This document shows positions 23,621 through 33,600 of a stretch of 52,112 nt of DNA, piece by piece. A program made the translations under genes and the position numbers. Origin of the DNA: Acidobacteriota bacterium (GTDB lineage Bacteria > Acidobacteriota > Terriglobia > UBA7540); the NCBI GenBank assembly GCA_902812365.1, contig CADDZC010000019.1, positions 1-52,112 on the forward strand. The letters run 5' to 3'. Each line of letters begins with the position of its first letter. The stretch's first letter is position 1. Below the pieces are notes generated by a model. It saw only the letters and a program-made list of their open reading frames with translations, did no database searches and was not told where the DNA came from.

Positions 23621-24461
23621 GCTCTTTTCTCGAAAGGCTAGGGCGCTTCTGGCAGCCTGGCTGACCCTCCTGGCCGTGAGCAACCTCGGTTACGCCTGGG
23701 GACCGGAAGCTCATCGTCTGGTCAACGCTTGGGCCATTCAGGTCTTGCCGGCCGACATCCGCCCGTTTTTTGAAGTCCGACGGCAGTTCCTGATCGAGCA
23801 TGCGAACGACCCCGACGAATGGATGCGCAAGGATCGCTATGAGCGGATGCGACACTATATCTACCTCGACAAGTACGGCTTGTTTCCTTATCTCGCGCTT
23901 CCTCATACATTGCGCGCGGCGCAGGAAAAGTATGGGACCGGGCACATCAATCATACCGGCCTGCTGCCGTGGCAGATCGGCTCCTACAGCCTTAAACTCA
24001 CGAACGATCTGCGGGGCCGGAAGTGGGACGACGCGCAGCTTGACGCGGCGGTCTTGGCGCACTACGTCGCCGACGCGCACGATCCGTTACATACGACGCA
24101 GAACTACGACGGTCAGTTAACCGGCCAAGCCGGCCTCGAAATGCGCTTCAGCAGCAGCCTGGTTGAGAAGTATCGGAATTTTTTCATGCTGCATCCCCGA
24201 GAAGCGGCCAAGATCGAGGATCCCACGGAATATGCGTTTCAGATGGCGCTTGAAGCGAACACCTGGGTAGATCGCATTGTGTTTGAAGATCGCCGCGCCA
24301 AGGATGATTTGATCGATTACAATGAGGATTACTTTGATCGCTTTTACACCGCCATCGGTTCGACGGCCGTGAGCGAACTCAACGAGGCCGCCCACGACGC
24401 CGGATGTTATTGGTACACGGCCTGGTTGAACGCGGGCAAGCCGGCGCCTCCGGTTCGCTGA
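23574..24461 (+). CDS. S1/P1 nuclease-like (zinc-dependent phospholipase C/P1 nuclease superfamily) secreted hydrolase
   Basis: A protein of about 295 residues. A basic start and a hydrophobic helix ending LAVSNLGYA are followed by WGPEAHRLVN. That gives an N-terminal Trp and a nearby His after signal cleavage, the hallmark of the trinuclear-zinc S1/P1 and phospholipase C fold. Further ligands are in HANDPDEWMR, RHYIYLDKY and the block LAHYVADAHDPLHTTQNYDG (H-x3-D-x-H-x3-H). It should hydrolyse phosphodiesters of nucleic acids or phospholipids in the periplasm or outside. The start is uncertain: ATG 23574 overlaps the permease, and a TTG at about 23601 would also keep the signal peptide. Confidence 0.82.
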   Translation: MRGSPTKNALTWSRFELFSRKARALLAAWLTLLAVSNLGYAWGPEAHRLVNAWAIQVLPADIRPFFEVRRQFLIEHANDPDEWMRKDRYERMRHYIYLDKYGLFPYLALPHTLRAAQEKYGTGHINHTGLLPWQIGSYSLKLTNDLRGRKWDDAQLDAAVLAHYVADAHDPLHTTQNYDGQLTGQAGLEMRFSSSLVEKYRNFFMLHPREAAKIEDPTEYAFQMALEANTWVDRIVFEDRRAKDDLIDYNEDYFDRFYTAIGSTAVSELNEAAHDAGCYWYTAWLNAGKPAPPVR

Positions 24462-24503
24462 GCGGTGTGTCGCCTGCCAGGTTTCCCTCATCGGGATTTC
24501 GTA

Positions 24504-25556
24504 ATGCTGTCCAAGTCTTTGTCTTTTCCAACTTCCGATGACTTTATCGCTAAGCTGCCAAAGGTGGAACTACACCTTCATTTAGAAGGTAGCGTCCGTC
24601 CGCGAACTCTGCGCGAACTGGCGCGCCGTAAGAGCCGCTTGCGGGAAGAAACGGAGAGTTGGATTGCCGACCGCGAGCGACTCGGATTTCGGTACCGGCA
24701 TTTTCAGGATTTTTTAGAGGCTTTCAAACTCGTGAGCCTGCTTCTGGAAACTCCGCAAGATTACGCCCTGGCTACGACTCATCTTATCGAAGCCCTTGCC
24801 GCCGAAAACGTCAGGTACGCCGAGATTACCCTGGCCGCGGGCGTGCTGTTGTGGAAGAAGCAGCCCGTCGATGCGGTGTTCGAGGCGGTGGCCGAGGCTG
24901 CTGCTGAAGCCTCGGGGCGACTTGGAGTGCGGATTGCCTGGATCATGGATGCAGTTCGCCAGTTTGGAGTCGAGCCTGCGCGGCAGGTCATAAAATGGGC
25001 GGCGCGATTTCGAGAGCACGGGGTGGTCGGATTCGGGATCGGTGGCGACGAGGGAAAGGGCCCGGCAGAGATGTATGTGGATATTTACCGGGAGGCTCGC
25101 GATCGCGGTCTTCACACGACCGCGCACGCTGGTGAGACCGTGGGTCCCCATAGCATTCGCGCGGCCGTCGAGTTGCTCGAAGCCGAACGCATCGGTCACG
25201 GAATAACCGCGGGCGAGGACGCTGGCGTCATCGCGCTGCTCGGGGAGCGCGGAATAGCACTCGAGATTTGCCCGACCAGCAATGTCGCGACGGGTCTCAT
25301 TGCGCGCTGGGCTGATCACCCCCTGCCTCAATTTTTGCAAGCTGGGCTGGCGGTCACGCTGAACTCAGATGACCCAGCCATGTTCGGCACGAGTGTTCAG
25401 GAAGAATTCAGGCGCGCAGCCCGGCAATTTGCGCTCGGTGGCGAGGACATCCTGCGGATGACCCGGGACGCGATCCGCGTCGCATTTCTGCCCGAAGATC
25501 AGAAGGCGCGGCTTTTCGAAGAGTTGCGGACTTGTTGGCAGCGGCGTTATGCTTAG
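24504..25556 (+). CDS. add: Adenosine deaminase family protein
   Basis: A 350-residue TIM-barrel deaminase. Zinc ligands are His24 and His26 in VELHLHLEGS, a third His in TTAHAGE with the catalytic Glu, and Asp in LNSDDPAMFG. The RIGHGITAGED block and EICPTSN also match. The enzyme deaminates adenosine to inosine in purine salvage. Close relatives act on adenine or other aminopurines, and the sequence alone does not settle this. The frame extends to 24465, but ATG 24504 fits the family. It follows the secreted nuclease-like gene by 42 bases. Nuclease plus deaminase could form a nucleotide-scavenging pair, an inference from context. Confidence 0.88.
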   Translation: MLSKSLSFPTSDDFIAKLPKVELHLHLEGSVRPRTLRELARRKSRLREETESWIADRERLGFRYRHFQDFLEAFKLVSLLLETPQDYALATTHLIEALAAENVRYAEITLAAGVLLWKKQPVDAVFEAVAEAAAEASGRLGVRIAWIMDAVRQFGVEPARQVIKWAARFREHGVVGFGIGGDEGKGPAEMYVDIYREARDRGLHTTAHAGETVGPHSIRAAVELLEAERIGHGITAGEDAGVIALLGERGIALEICPTSNVATGLIARWADHPLPQFLQAGLAVTLNSDDPAMFGTSVQEEFRRAARQFALGGEDILRMTRDAIRVAFLPEDQKARLFEELRTCWQRRYA

Positions 25557-25664
25557 CGAATGAAAGGCGAAGAATGTAATTGCGGACTGTCGGGTGTCGG
25601 GTGGCAGGCGCATCGGGCGGCTTCAGCAGCCAGCTCCCAGACGCTCGGATCGTAGACTACGTTC

Positions 25665-28139
25665 ATGGCGGCGATCGAGACGAGCTCTATTCTCCGCAAG
25701 AGGCCGGACACGCTTAAGGCGGCGATCGAGGAGATTCGCGAACAGTCTAGAGGCTCTCCGGGTCGGGGCGGTGTGACCGCGGTGCGGCATGTTCCGGCGC
25801 GTGCCGGCCGCTGGGTGCCTTTCCCTGCGGGCCTTGCCCCGTCTTTGGCTCAAATTCTGAAAGCCCGGGGTATCGAGCGGCTTTACGCGCATCAAGCGGA
25901 TGTTTTTGAGCTCGCCCGGAGTGGAAAGAACGTAGTGGTGGTCACACCGACGGCCTCGGGCAAGACGCTTTGCTACAACCTGCCGATTTTTAACACGCTC
26001 GTCGAGGACGCCGGCGCTTGCGCCCTGTACCTCTTCCCGACGAAAGCCCTGTCCCAAGATCAGCTGGTCGAGCTCAATCGCTGGACGGAGATTCTCGGCG
26101 GTGGAGTTCGTACGTTCACTTACGACGGGGACACGCCCCAGGACGCACGCCGGGCGATTCGGGCACGCGCCAACCTCGTCATTACGAATCCCGACATGCT
26201 CCACAAGGGCATTCTGCCCCACCACACTCGCTGGGAGCGAATTTTCGAGACCTTGCGGTACGTGGTCATTGATGAGCTCCATTTTTATCGCGGCGTCTTG
26301 GGGAGTCACTTGGCGAACGTGTTGCGGCGTCTCAAGCGCATTGCTCGGTTCTACGGAAGCCAGCCGCAGTTCATCTGCACCTCGGCGACCATCGCTAACC
26401 CGGCCGAACTAGCTTCGCGCATTCTTGAAGAAAGCGTGATCGTTGTGGACGAGAACGGCGCACCGTCGCCGGACAAATATTGGGTATTCTACAACCCTCC
26501 CGTCGCTAACCCCCAACTCGGCATTCGCCGATCTTACCTAAATGAAGCGCGCCGCGTGGCGCGGACGTTTCTTTCACGGGGCTTAGCCACCATTGTCTTT
26601 GCCAGCAGCCGCTTGGCTACCGAGATTCTCGTCACCTATCTGAAGAAGGATTTTCCCGCTGGGCCGGCGCGTCCGGACACGATTCGCGGCTACCGCGGTG
26701 GTTATCTCCCGCATGAGAGGCGTGAAATTGAACGGGATTTGCGGGACGGGCGTTTGCTAGGCGTCGTGGCGACGAACGCGCTGGAACTGGGCGTCGACAT
26801 CGGCAGCCTGGACGCCGCGATTCTGGCTGGCTACCCCGGCACGATTGCTTCCGCATGGCAGCGTGCGGGACGGGCGGGGCGCCGCCAAGGGATGTCGGCA
26901 GTCGTATTGGTGGCCTCGAGCGCGCCGCTCGACCAGTTCATCGTGCAGAATCCTGATTATTTCTTCGATCGGTCTCCGGAGCACGGCTTTGTCAATCCGG
27001 ACAACCTTCAGATACTGCTCAACCACCTGAAGTGTGCCGCTTTCGAGCTGCCGTTACGCGAAAACGAACGGTTTGGGGCGCTGGAGCTGAATCTTCTTTG
27101 CGAACACCTCGAGGAGACCGGATTCCTTCACCGTGCTGCCGACGGCTGGCATTGGATTTCCGAGAGCTACCCCGCCGACGCCGTCAGCCTTCGATCGGTT
27201 TCATCCGACAATTTTGTGATTGTTGATAACAGTAAGGCCCCCCGCGTCATCGGTGACGTGGATTTCTCGAGCGCCTTAACGACGGTGCACGAAAAGGCCA
27301 TTTACATTCAGGACGGAACTCAGTACCAGGTCGAGAAATTCGATTACGATGGCCGCAAGGCTTACGTCCACCGCGTCGAGAGCGAATATTACACAGACGC
27401 CATTTCTTACACGAAAATCAAAGTCTTGGAAACGTTCGATACGGCGGCCGTGCCACACGACGTGAGTTTAGGAACCGCCGGCGACAGTACAGGAATGAGT
27501 CCCGCGGGGCCGGAGCCTTCGACCTGCGGTTTCAGCTTTTCGACTAAGAACCACGGGGAAGTCCAAGTTAACACTCAGGTGGTGGGCTTCAAGAAGATCA
27601 AGTTCCACACTAATGAAAACGTCGGGTCTGGCGAACTGGCTCTGCCAGAGCAAGAGATGCACACGACGGCGTGGTGGCTCACACTTTCTCGCGATTTGCT
27701 CAATTCGTTGCCTTACGATTTGAGCCAGCGCATCAATGGTGTGAACGGACTGGGCAAGGCGTTCCAAGCGATAGCCACTTTGCTTTTGATGTGCGACGCG
27801 CGAGACTTGGGCGTAGCGATCGGCGAGAACCCCAGGGCCACGAATCAAGCGTTAGCAGGCGGGGAGCACCGTCTCCGAATCCCCACCCCCGATTCCCCGC
27901 GCATGGCTTTCGAGCCCAGTATCTATCTCTACGACAAGTATCCCGGCGGCATCGGATTCAGCGAGCCGCTATTCCGTATGACGGATGGTCTGCTGGCACA
28001 CACCCAGCGACTGATCGAGAATTGTCCGTGTGACTGCGGGTGTCCGTCCTGTGTGGGCCCGGTCGGTGAGGTGGGAGAGAAAGGAAAGGAGGTGGCGCGG
28101 GCAATCTTGAACAAGCTGTGCGTTAACAGTAGTGAGTAG
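25665..28139 (+). CDS. mrfA: DEAD/DEAH-box DNA helicase MrfA-like with C-terminal DUF1998
   Basis: An 824-residue SF2 helicase. The N-terminal RecA lobe has VTPTASGKTLCYNLP, LFPTKALSQDQ, TNPDMLHKG and DELHFYRGVLGSH. The second lobe has TNALELGVDIGSLDA and WQRAGRAGRR. The C-terminal third is the DUF1998 region, ending in the cysteine-rich ENCPCDCGCPSCVGP, which resembles the zinc site required in Bacillus subtilis MrfA. MrfA is a 3'-5' helicase for repair of mitomycin C damage independent of UvrABC, working with the exonuclease MrfB. An mrfB-like gene follows after 48 bases, which strongly supports the call. ATG 25665 begins MAAIETSSILRK; no strong ribosome site is seen. Confidence 0.9.
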   Translation: MAAIETSSILRKRPDTLKAAIEEIREQSRGSPGRGGVTAVRHVPARAGRWVPFPAGLAPSLAQILKARGIERLYAHQADVFELARSGKNVVVVTPTASGKTLCYNLPIFNTLVEDAGACALYLFPTKALSQDQLVELNRWTEILGGGVRTFTYDGDTPQDARRAIRARANLVITNPDMLHKGILPHHTRWERIFETLRYVVIDELHFYRGVLGSHLANVLRRLKRIARFYGSQPQFICTSATIANPAELASRILEESVIVVDENGAPSPDKYWVFYNPPVANPQLGIRRSYLNEARRVARTFLSRGLATIVFASSRLATEILVTYLKKDFPAGPARPDTIRGYRGGYLPHERREIERDLRDGRLLGVVATNALELGVDIGSLDAAILAGYPGTIASAWQRAGRAGRRQGMSAVVLVASSAPLDQFIVQNPDYFFDRSPEHGFVNPDNLQILLNHLKCAAFELPLRENERFGALELNLLCEHLEETGFLHRAADGWHWISESYPADAVSLRSVSSDNFVIVDNSKAPRVIGDVDFSSALTTVHEKAIYIQDGTQYQVEKFDYDGRKAYVHRVESEYYTDAISYTKIKVLETFDTAAVPHDVSLGTAGDSTGMSPAGPEPSTCGFSFSTKNHGEVQVNTQVVGFKKIKFHTNENVGSGELALPEQEMHTTAWWLTLSRDLLNSLPYDLSQRINGVNGLGKAFQAIATLLLMCDARDLGVAIGENPRATNQALAGGEHRLRIPTPDSPRMAFEPSIYLYDKYPGGIGFSEPLFRMTDGLLAHTQRLIENCPCDCGCPSCVGPVGEVGEKGKEVARAILNKLCVNSSE

Positions 28140-28187
28140 GCTGTTTCGTGCGCTGCTGTCCGTGCCGTCAGCAAGCCCTGAGGGATC

Positions 28188-29489
28188 ATGAATCTCGAAC
28201 AGAAACTCGCCGAGATCAAGCGCGCTGTGGAAAGCAACGCAGCCGGTCGGGAGCTGGAACGGCAGCTCGAGTCTCTCCGTCGCGTCCAACCGATCCGTCG
28301 GGACGGCGATCCGGCGAAGCCGGCATTGCCTGCGCCCCGCATGGCGCGGGGCATTGAGGAATACGTGGACGGTTGCGTGCAGGCGAACTCCCACGGCGAG
28401 TATTTCGTCACCCGCCAAGCCCTGCCTTTCGGACGCCCGTACGGAAAACTTCGGATTAGCGATGTTTCCACGGCCGATCTGAGCCCGCTGAGCCTGCTCC
28501 TTCCAGAGGGTGCTCTGCCGGATGCAACGCGACTCGTCTACCTGGACACCGAAACCACCGGACTGGCAGGCGGAACCGGCACGTGCGCATTTTTGATCGG
28601 TCTCGGCTCCATCGAAGGCTCCCAGTTTGTGATCCGCCAGTTGTTCTTGCGGGACTATCCTGAAGAAAGAGCCATGCTCGCCGCACTCACAGAAATGCTG
28701 GCGAGTTACGAGGGCGTGCTCACGTTCAATGGCAAAGCCTTTGACATACCGCTGCTCGAAACGCGTTACGCGCTGGCTCGACTGAGGTCCCCTTTCGCCA
28801 GGATGCTGCATCTTGACCTTTTGCACCCGGCTCGCCGGTTGTGGAAGTTGCGCCTCGAGAGTTGCCAGCTCACCCACCTGGAGCGTGAAGTGCTCAGGAT
28901 TCATCGACGTGGCGACGTGAACGGCTGGGAGATTCCCCAGATTTATTTTGCCTACCTGCGGACGGGAAGCGCGCGCGGCTTGCAACCCGTCTTTTATCAC
29001 AACTCGCTCGATATCATAACGCTCGCGGCCCTCACCGCGGAAATCGCCAGAGCGCTGGATGACGGCAGGTCGCTCGACTCGAGCCTGGATCTGTTCAGCC
29101 TGAGCCGCATTTTCGAGCGCTCCGGGGCTCGCGAACGGGCGGTGGGGGTTTGCCGCCGGGCGCTGGAAGCCGGCTTACCGGAATGGCTCGAGCCGCGCGC
29201 CCGATGGCATCTGGCGGCGCACCACAAGCGCCAACGGCAGTACGAGCAGGCCGCGGCGATCTGGGCGGAGCTCGCCCGCCGTCAAGACGAGATCGCCATT
29301 CAGGCGCTCGAGGAACTAGCCATGTATCACGAACATCGTCGCTACGATTTCCAGGCGGCGCTGGACGTTGTGGAAGCCGCTCTCGCCCGAATATCGAGTT
29401 TCGCCGCTGGCTCCCGTTACAACGGGCGCTTTGAGCGCCGGCGCCTGCGATTGCGAGAAAAGGTTGGGCAGCGGAAAGTTCTGCCGTGA
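28188..29489 (+). CDS. mrfB: MrfB-like RNase H-fold exonuclease with TPR tail
   Basis: A 433-residue protein of the YprB/MrfB group. An N-terminal helical region is followed by a DEDD-type exonuclease fold: LVYLDTETTGLAGGTGT (first Asp and Glu), VLTFNGKAFDIPLLETRY (third Asp) and FYHNSLDIITLAAL (last Asp). The C-terminal 150 residues contain TPR-like helical repeats (LSRIFERSGARERAVGVCRRAL, split; QYEQAAAIWAELAR; AMYHEHRRYDFQAALDVVE). In B. subtilis MrfB is the metal-dependent nuclease partner of the MrfA helicase in mitomycin repair. Adjacency to the helicase gene on the same strand gives the same pairing here. It ends near the convergent LysR gene. Confidence 0.88.
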   Translation: MNLEQKLAEIKRAVESNAAGRELERQLESLRRVQPIRRDGDPAKPALPAPRMARGIEEYVDGCVQANSHGEYFVTRQALPFGRPYGKLRISDVSTADLSPLSLLLPEGALPDATRLVYLDTETTGLAGGTGTCAFLIGLGSIEGSQFVIRQLFLRDYPEERAMLAALTEMLASYEGVLTFNGKAFDIPLLETRYALARLRSPFARMLHLDLLHPARRLWKLRLESCQLTHLEREVLRIHRRGDVNGWEIPQIYFAYLRTGSARGLQPVFYHNSLDIITLAALTAEIARALDDGRSLDSSLDLFSLSRIFERSGARERAVGVCRRALEAGLPEWLEPRARWHLAAHHKRQRQYEQAAAIWAELARRQDEIAIQALEELAMYHEHRRYDFQAALDVVEAALARISSFAAGSRYNGRFERRRLRLREKVGQRKVLP

Positions 29490-29556
29490 CGGTGGGTGGG
29501 TTCTCCGCAGATGGGCGGCGCGAATGATGATCACCCCAGGCCGTCAACTGAATCCG

Positions 29557-30474
29557 CTATGAGGGCTCGGCGCCGAACTTCGCCGCCCCCCGCTCGGCCT
29601 TCACCTGCCGCAGGACGTTCAAAAATGCGCGGAGCACCGGTGAATCCTCGTCGCGCCGCCAGACGACGGCCATTTCCACCATGGGACAAGGACGCATAAT
29701 CGGCTTATAGACCACACCCACGCGCCGGAAATTCTGGCAAGACGCCGGTACAAGGGCCACTCCAATGCCCGCTGCCACCAAGCTGACCAGCGTTTCCATC
29801 CCACTCGCCTCCTGGACGATGTCCGGGCTGAAACCTGCTTGGCGGCAGAGGCTGACCAGCAGATCATAGTAACCTGGGCCTAGCGGCCGAGGGAACGACA
29901 CAAAAGCCTCGCGCGCCAGCGATGCCAGCCGGATGCGGGCCTGCGCCGAAAGTCGGTGGGATTCGGGCAATGCCGCGACCAGGGGTTCGCGGAAGACCGG
30001 CTCGAAACTGAGGCCATCCTCTTCGGTCGGGGCACGAAAGAATCCGAGTTGAATCTTCCCGGCCTGCAGTGCCTCGACCTGATCGGCTGGCACCAGTTCG
30101 CGGAGCGTAACGTGGACAGTCGGAAAACGCCGCCGGAAGGCGCTGACGATGAGGGGGAGGATATGGTACGTCGCCGAACCCACAAACCCCACGGCCAGTT
30201 CGCCGATTTCGCCACGATTCGCGCGGCGCGCGGCCAGCACGGCTTGTTCGACCTGGGCCAGGACTTCACGAGCCTGTTTCAGAAATACCCGCCCTGCGTA
30301 GGTCAGCTCGACGTGCCGGCGCGTGCGGCGGAAGAGCTGGACTTCCAGTTCGTTCTCTAGCCTGCGAATCTGCTGGCTCAGCGGTGGCTGTGTCATACGG
30401 AGCTGTCGGGCCGCGCGGCCGAAGTGGAGATGTTCGGCGACAGCCACAAAATAGCGGAGGTGGCGGAGCTCCAT
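29557..30474 (-). CDS. LysR-family transcriptional regulator
   Basis: A 305-residue LTTR. The N-terminal winged helix-turn-helix reads MELRHLRYFVAVAEHLHFGRAARQ in two parts, with MTQPPLSQQIRRLENELEVQLF. The effector-binding domain starts near residue 90 (IGELAVGFVGSATYHILP) and resembles the CbbR/CatR/BenM branch, including SFEPVFREPLVAALPESH and EASGMETLVSLVAAGIGVALVP. It is transcribed divergently from the RND efflux operon with about 150 bases between starts. By the usual LTTR rule it probably controls that operon in response to an aromatic or other small effector. ATG 30474 is the first codon of a typical LysR start. Confidence 0.93.
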   Translation of the reverse strand: MELRHLRYFVAVAEHLHFGRAARQLRMTQPPLSQQIRRLENELEVQLFRRTRRHVELTYAGRVFLKQAREVLAQVEQAVLAARRANRGEIGELAVGFVGSATYHILPLIVSAFRRRFPTVHVTLRELVPADQVEALQAGKIQLGFFRAPTEEDGLSFEPVFREPLVAALPESHRLSAQARIRLASLAREAFVSFPRPLGPGYYDLLVSLCRQAGFSPDIVQEASGMETLVSLVAAGIGVALVPASCQNFRRVGVVYKPIMRPCPMVEMAVVWRRDEDSPVLRAFLNVLRQVKAERGAAKFGAEPS

Positions 30475-30530
30475 GATTAATATCCGCAGAATATCAACAT
30501 GCGCCCATTAATATATTGGACATTTGATCG
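30475..30530. promoter_or_regulatory. AT-rich LysR operator/promoter region between lysR and RND operon
   Basis: This stretch is far more AT-rich than its surroundings. The octamer ATTAATAT occurs at 30476-30483 and again at 30507-30514, 31 bases apart, about three helical turns. Between the copies, at 30481-30493, TATCCGCAGAATA fits the LTTR T-N11-A box with TAT/ATA ends. Positions are consistent with autoregulation and control of the divergent pump operon; no clean -35/-10 pair is obvious. Confidence 0.45.
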
Positions 30531-30623
30531 TGCTTTTTCAACAATTCTCAGTGAGCGGCTCGCCGGAGCGAACCCGGGCTCGACGGGGCTGGGAAATCGT
30601 TCCGGCCGCTCGCCTGGCGAGTT

Positions 30624-33600
30624 ATGGGGATCGTTCGGCTCGCGCTTCGCCGCCCTTACACCATCGCTGTCGTCTCGCTGTTGATCCTCGTCCTGGGGAT
30701 GCTTTCGCTTTCGCGGATGATCGTTGACATCTTTCCGCCGATCAACATTCCGGTTGTGCTCGTGGCGTGGAATTACCCGGGGTTGTCGGCGGTCGACATG
30801 GAGCGGCGCGTCGTCATTATCAGCGAGCGGGCATATTCTACCACGGTGAACGGCATCGCACGTATCGAGTCCGAATCCATTCCGGGCATCGGCCTGCTCC
30901 GTATTTATTTCCAGCCGGGTACGGACGTCGGCGCCGCCATCTCGCAGATATCCTCGGTCTCCGAGACGGTGCTGCGCATTTTCCCGCCCGGCATGCAGCC
31001 CCCAAACGTCATCCAGTTTAATGCTTCGAACGTGCCAGTGTCGCAGTTGACGATCTCCAGCCCCAACTTGTCCGAGCAGGAGCTTTATGATTACGGATTG
31101 AACTTTATCCGCGTGCGCCTGTTTACGATCCCGGGGCTTTCCACGCCCGCGCCGTTTGGCGGCAAACAGCGACAGATTATCGTCGACCTTGACCCTCCGG
31201 CTCTCGAAGCGATGGGCCTGGCTCCGACGGACGTAGTGAATGCTCTTCAGACTTCCAACGTGATTACGCCCGCCGGCACGGCGCGCATGGGGGGGACGGA
31301 ATACAATGTGCTTCTGAATTCCAGCCCCTCAGTGGTGGACGAGTTCAACCGCATTCCCATCCGGGTGGTTCACGGGGCTCCGGTGCTGGTCGGGGACGTG
31401 GCCAAGGTCTCCGACAGTTTTGCGGAGCAGACCAACATTGTTCACGTGAACGGAAAACGTGCGACTTACCTGGCCATCCTGAAACATGCGGATGCCTCCA
31501 CGCTGACCGTGGTCAACGCAGTTCGCAGGATTCTGCCGCTGGTCCGCTCCGAAGCTCCGAAGGGGATGAACCTGAAGATTGACTTTGACCAATCGACGTT
31601 TGTGCGGGGGGCGATCCAAGGCGTGGTGCGCGAGGCCGTGCTCTCCTCCCTGCTCGTCTCGCTGATGATTCTCTTCTTTTTGGGAAACTGGCGCGGCATG
31701 ATCATTGTGAGCGCATCGATTCCGCTGGCCATCTTGACATCGATTATCGGTCTCAACCTGGCGGGTGACAGCATCAACATCATGACTCTGGGCGGCCTGG
31801 CGCTTGCCATCGGGATGCTGGTCGACGATGCGACGGTAACCATCGAGGCCATCCATCGTAACCGCGAGCTGGGCAAGCCGCTAACCGTCGCTATACTCGA
31901 TGGCTCCCGAGAGATCGCCGTGCCCGCGATTGTGGCCACACTGGCGATCTGCATCGTCTTTTTCCCGGTCGTACTGCTTTACGGCGCGGCGCGATTCCTC
32001 TTCATGCCGCTGGCGTTGGCCGTGGTGCTGGCCATGCTCACCTCTTACGCTCTCTCCCGCACTCTCGTTCCGACGCTTTGCCGGAAGCTCATGACGGCTG
32101 GGAATCATTTCGCCGCCGGGCCGGCAAGGGCAGCGGAGGCGAACCGGCAGGGGTTCCTGGCCCGCCTGAATCGGGCCCGCGAACGCGGATTTGAACATTT
32201 CCGCAACGCTTACGGGCGCCTGTTGGAGGTCGTCTTGGCGCAGCGCGCGTTGACTCTGGCGGTGGCGGCCCTGGCCGCGGTGGTCAGCCTCGAGCTGCTA
32301 AGTGTGGTCGGCACGGACTTCTTTCCCAGCGCCGATGTAGGCATGATGAAACTGCACGTCCGCGCGCCCGCCGGGATGCGCATCGAGCGCACCGAGGCCC
32401 TGGTGCTCGACGTCGAGAGGCGCATCCGACAGGTCGTCCCGGCGAACGAGCTGGAGAGCGTTAACGACATGATCGGCGTCCCGATCTATTACAACCTGGC
32501 CTTCGTGCAGACGGAGAACATCGGAGGGATGGACGCTGAAATCCTCGTATCCCTAAAGCCTCACCACCACCCGACGGGTGGTTACATGCGGGCCCTGCGG
32601 GACGTGCTGCCGGCAGCTTTTCCGGGGTGCCAGTTCTGGTTCCAGCCGGCGGACATCGTCACGCAGGTGCTAAACTTCGGCCTCGCAGCCCCGATCGACG
32701 TGCAGGTGGAGGGCAACAATTTCGACATCTCCTACCGGATTGCTCGGCGACTGCGCGACGAAATGCGCGCCATTCCGGGTATCGCCGACGTTCGCATTCC
32801 GCAAGTACTGGATTATCCGGCGCTTAAGGTCGCCGTGGATCGGGTGCGGGCGGCGGAATTGGGTCTCGCCGAGCGCGACGTTGCCGACAGCCTCCTCATT
32901 TCGCTGGCCTCGAGTGCGCTAGTGGCTCCGAATTTCTTCCTGAATCCGGTCAACAATGTCAACTACACGGTGGCGGTTCGCATTCCGCTCGAGCGTATCA
33001 CGTCGGTCCAGAATTTGCTCGCCACGCCGCTCACAGCACCGACGGCCAGTGAACTGCTGCCATCGGGCCAGTCTCCCAGTCCGGCGGAGGTACCACCTAC
33101 TCCGACCGAGAGACTCGGCAACGTGGCCAACGTGCTTCCCGGCGTCACGCCGGAGCAAGTCAATCACTATACGGTCCAAAGGGTGCTTGACGTCGAAGCC
33201 GGCCTCGACGGCCGTGATCTCGGCTCCGTCGTCCGGGACGTCCGCAGCGCCATCGCGCGGCTCGGCACGCTGCCGGCCGGCATCCGCGTCTTCGTTCGCG
33301 GGCAAAGCGAAGTAATGGAAGAGTCATTTCGCAGCCTGCTGCTTGGCCTCTTGCTCGCCATCCTGCTGGTTTACTTTCTCATGGTGGTTCTGTTTCAATC
33401 CTGGATCGATCCGTTCGTGATTATGATGGCGGTGCCCGGGGCCCTCATAGGCATCCTGTGGATGTTGGCCCTGACCGGGACCACGATCAACGTCGAGTCC
33501 TTGATGGGTTCGATTATGGCCGTGGGGATCGCCGTCTCGAACTCGATTCTGCTGGTCAGCTACGCTAACGATTTGCGCGTCGAACGCGGTCTGCCAGCCA

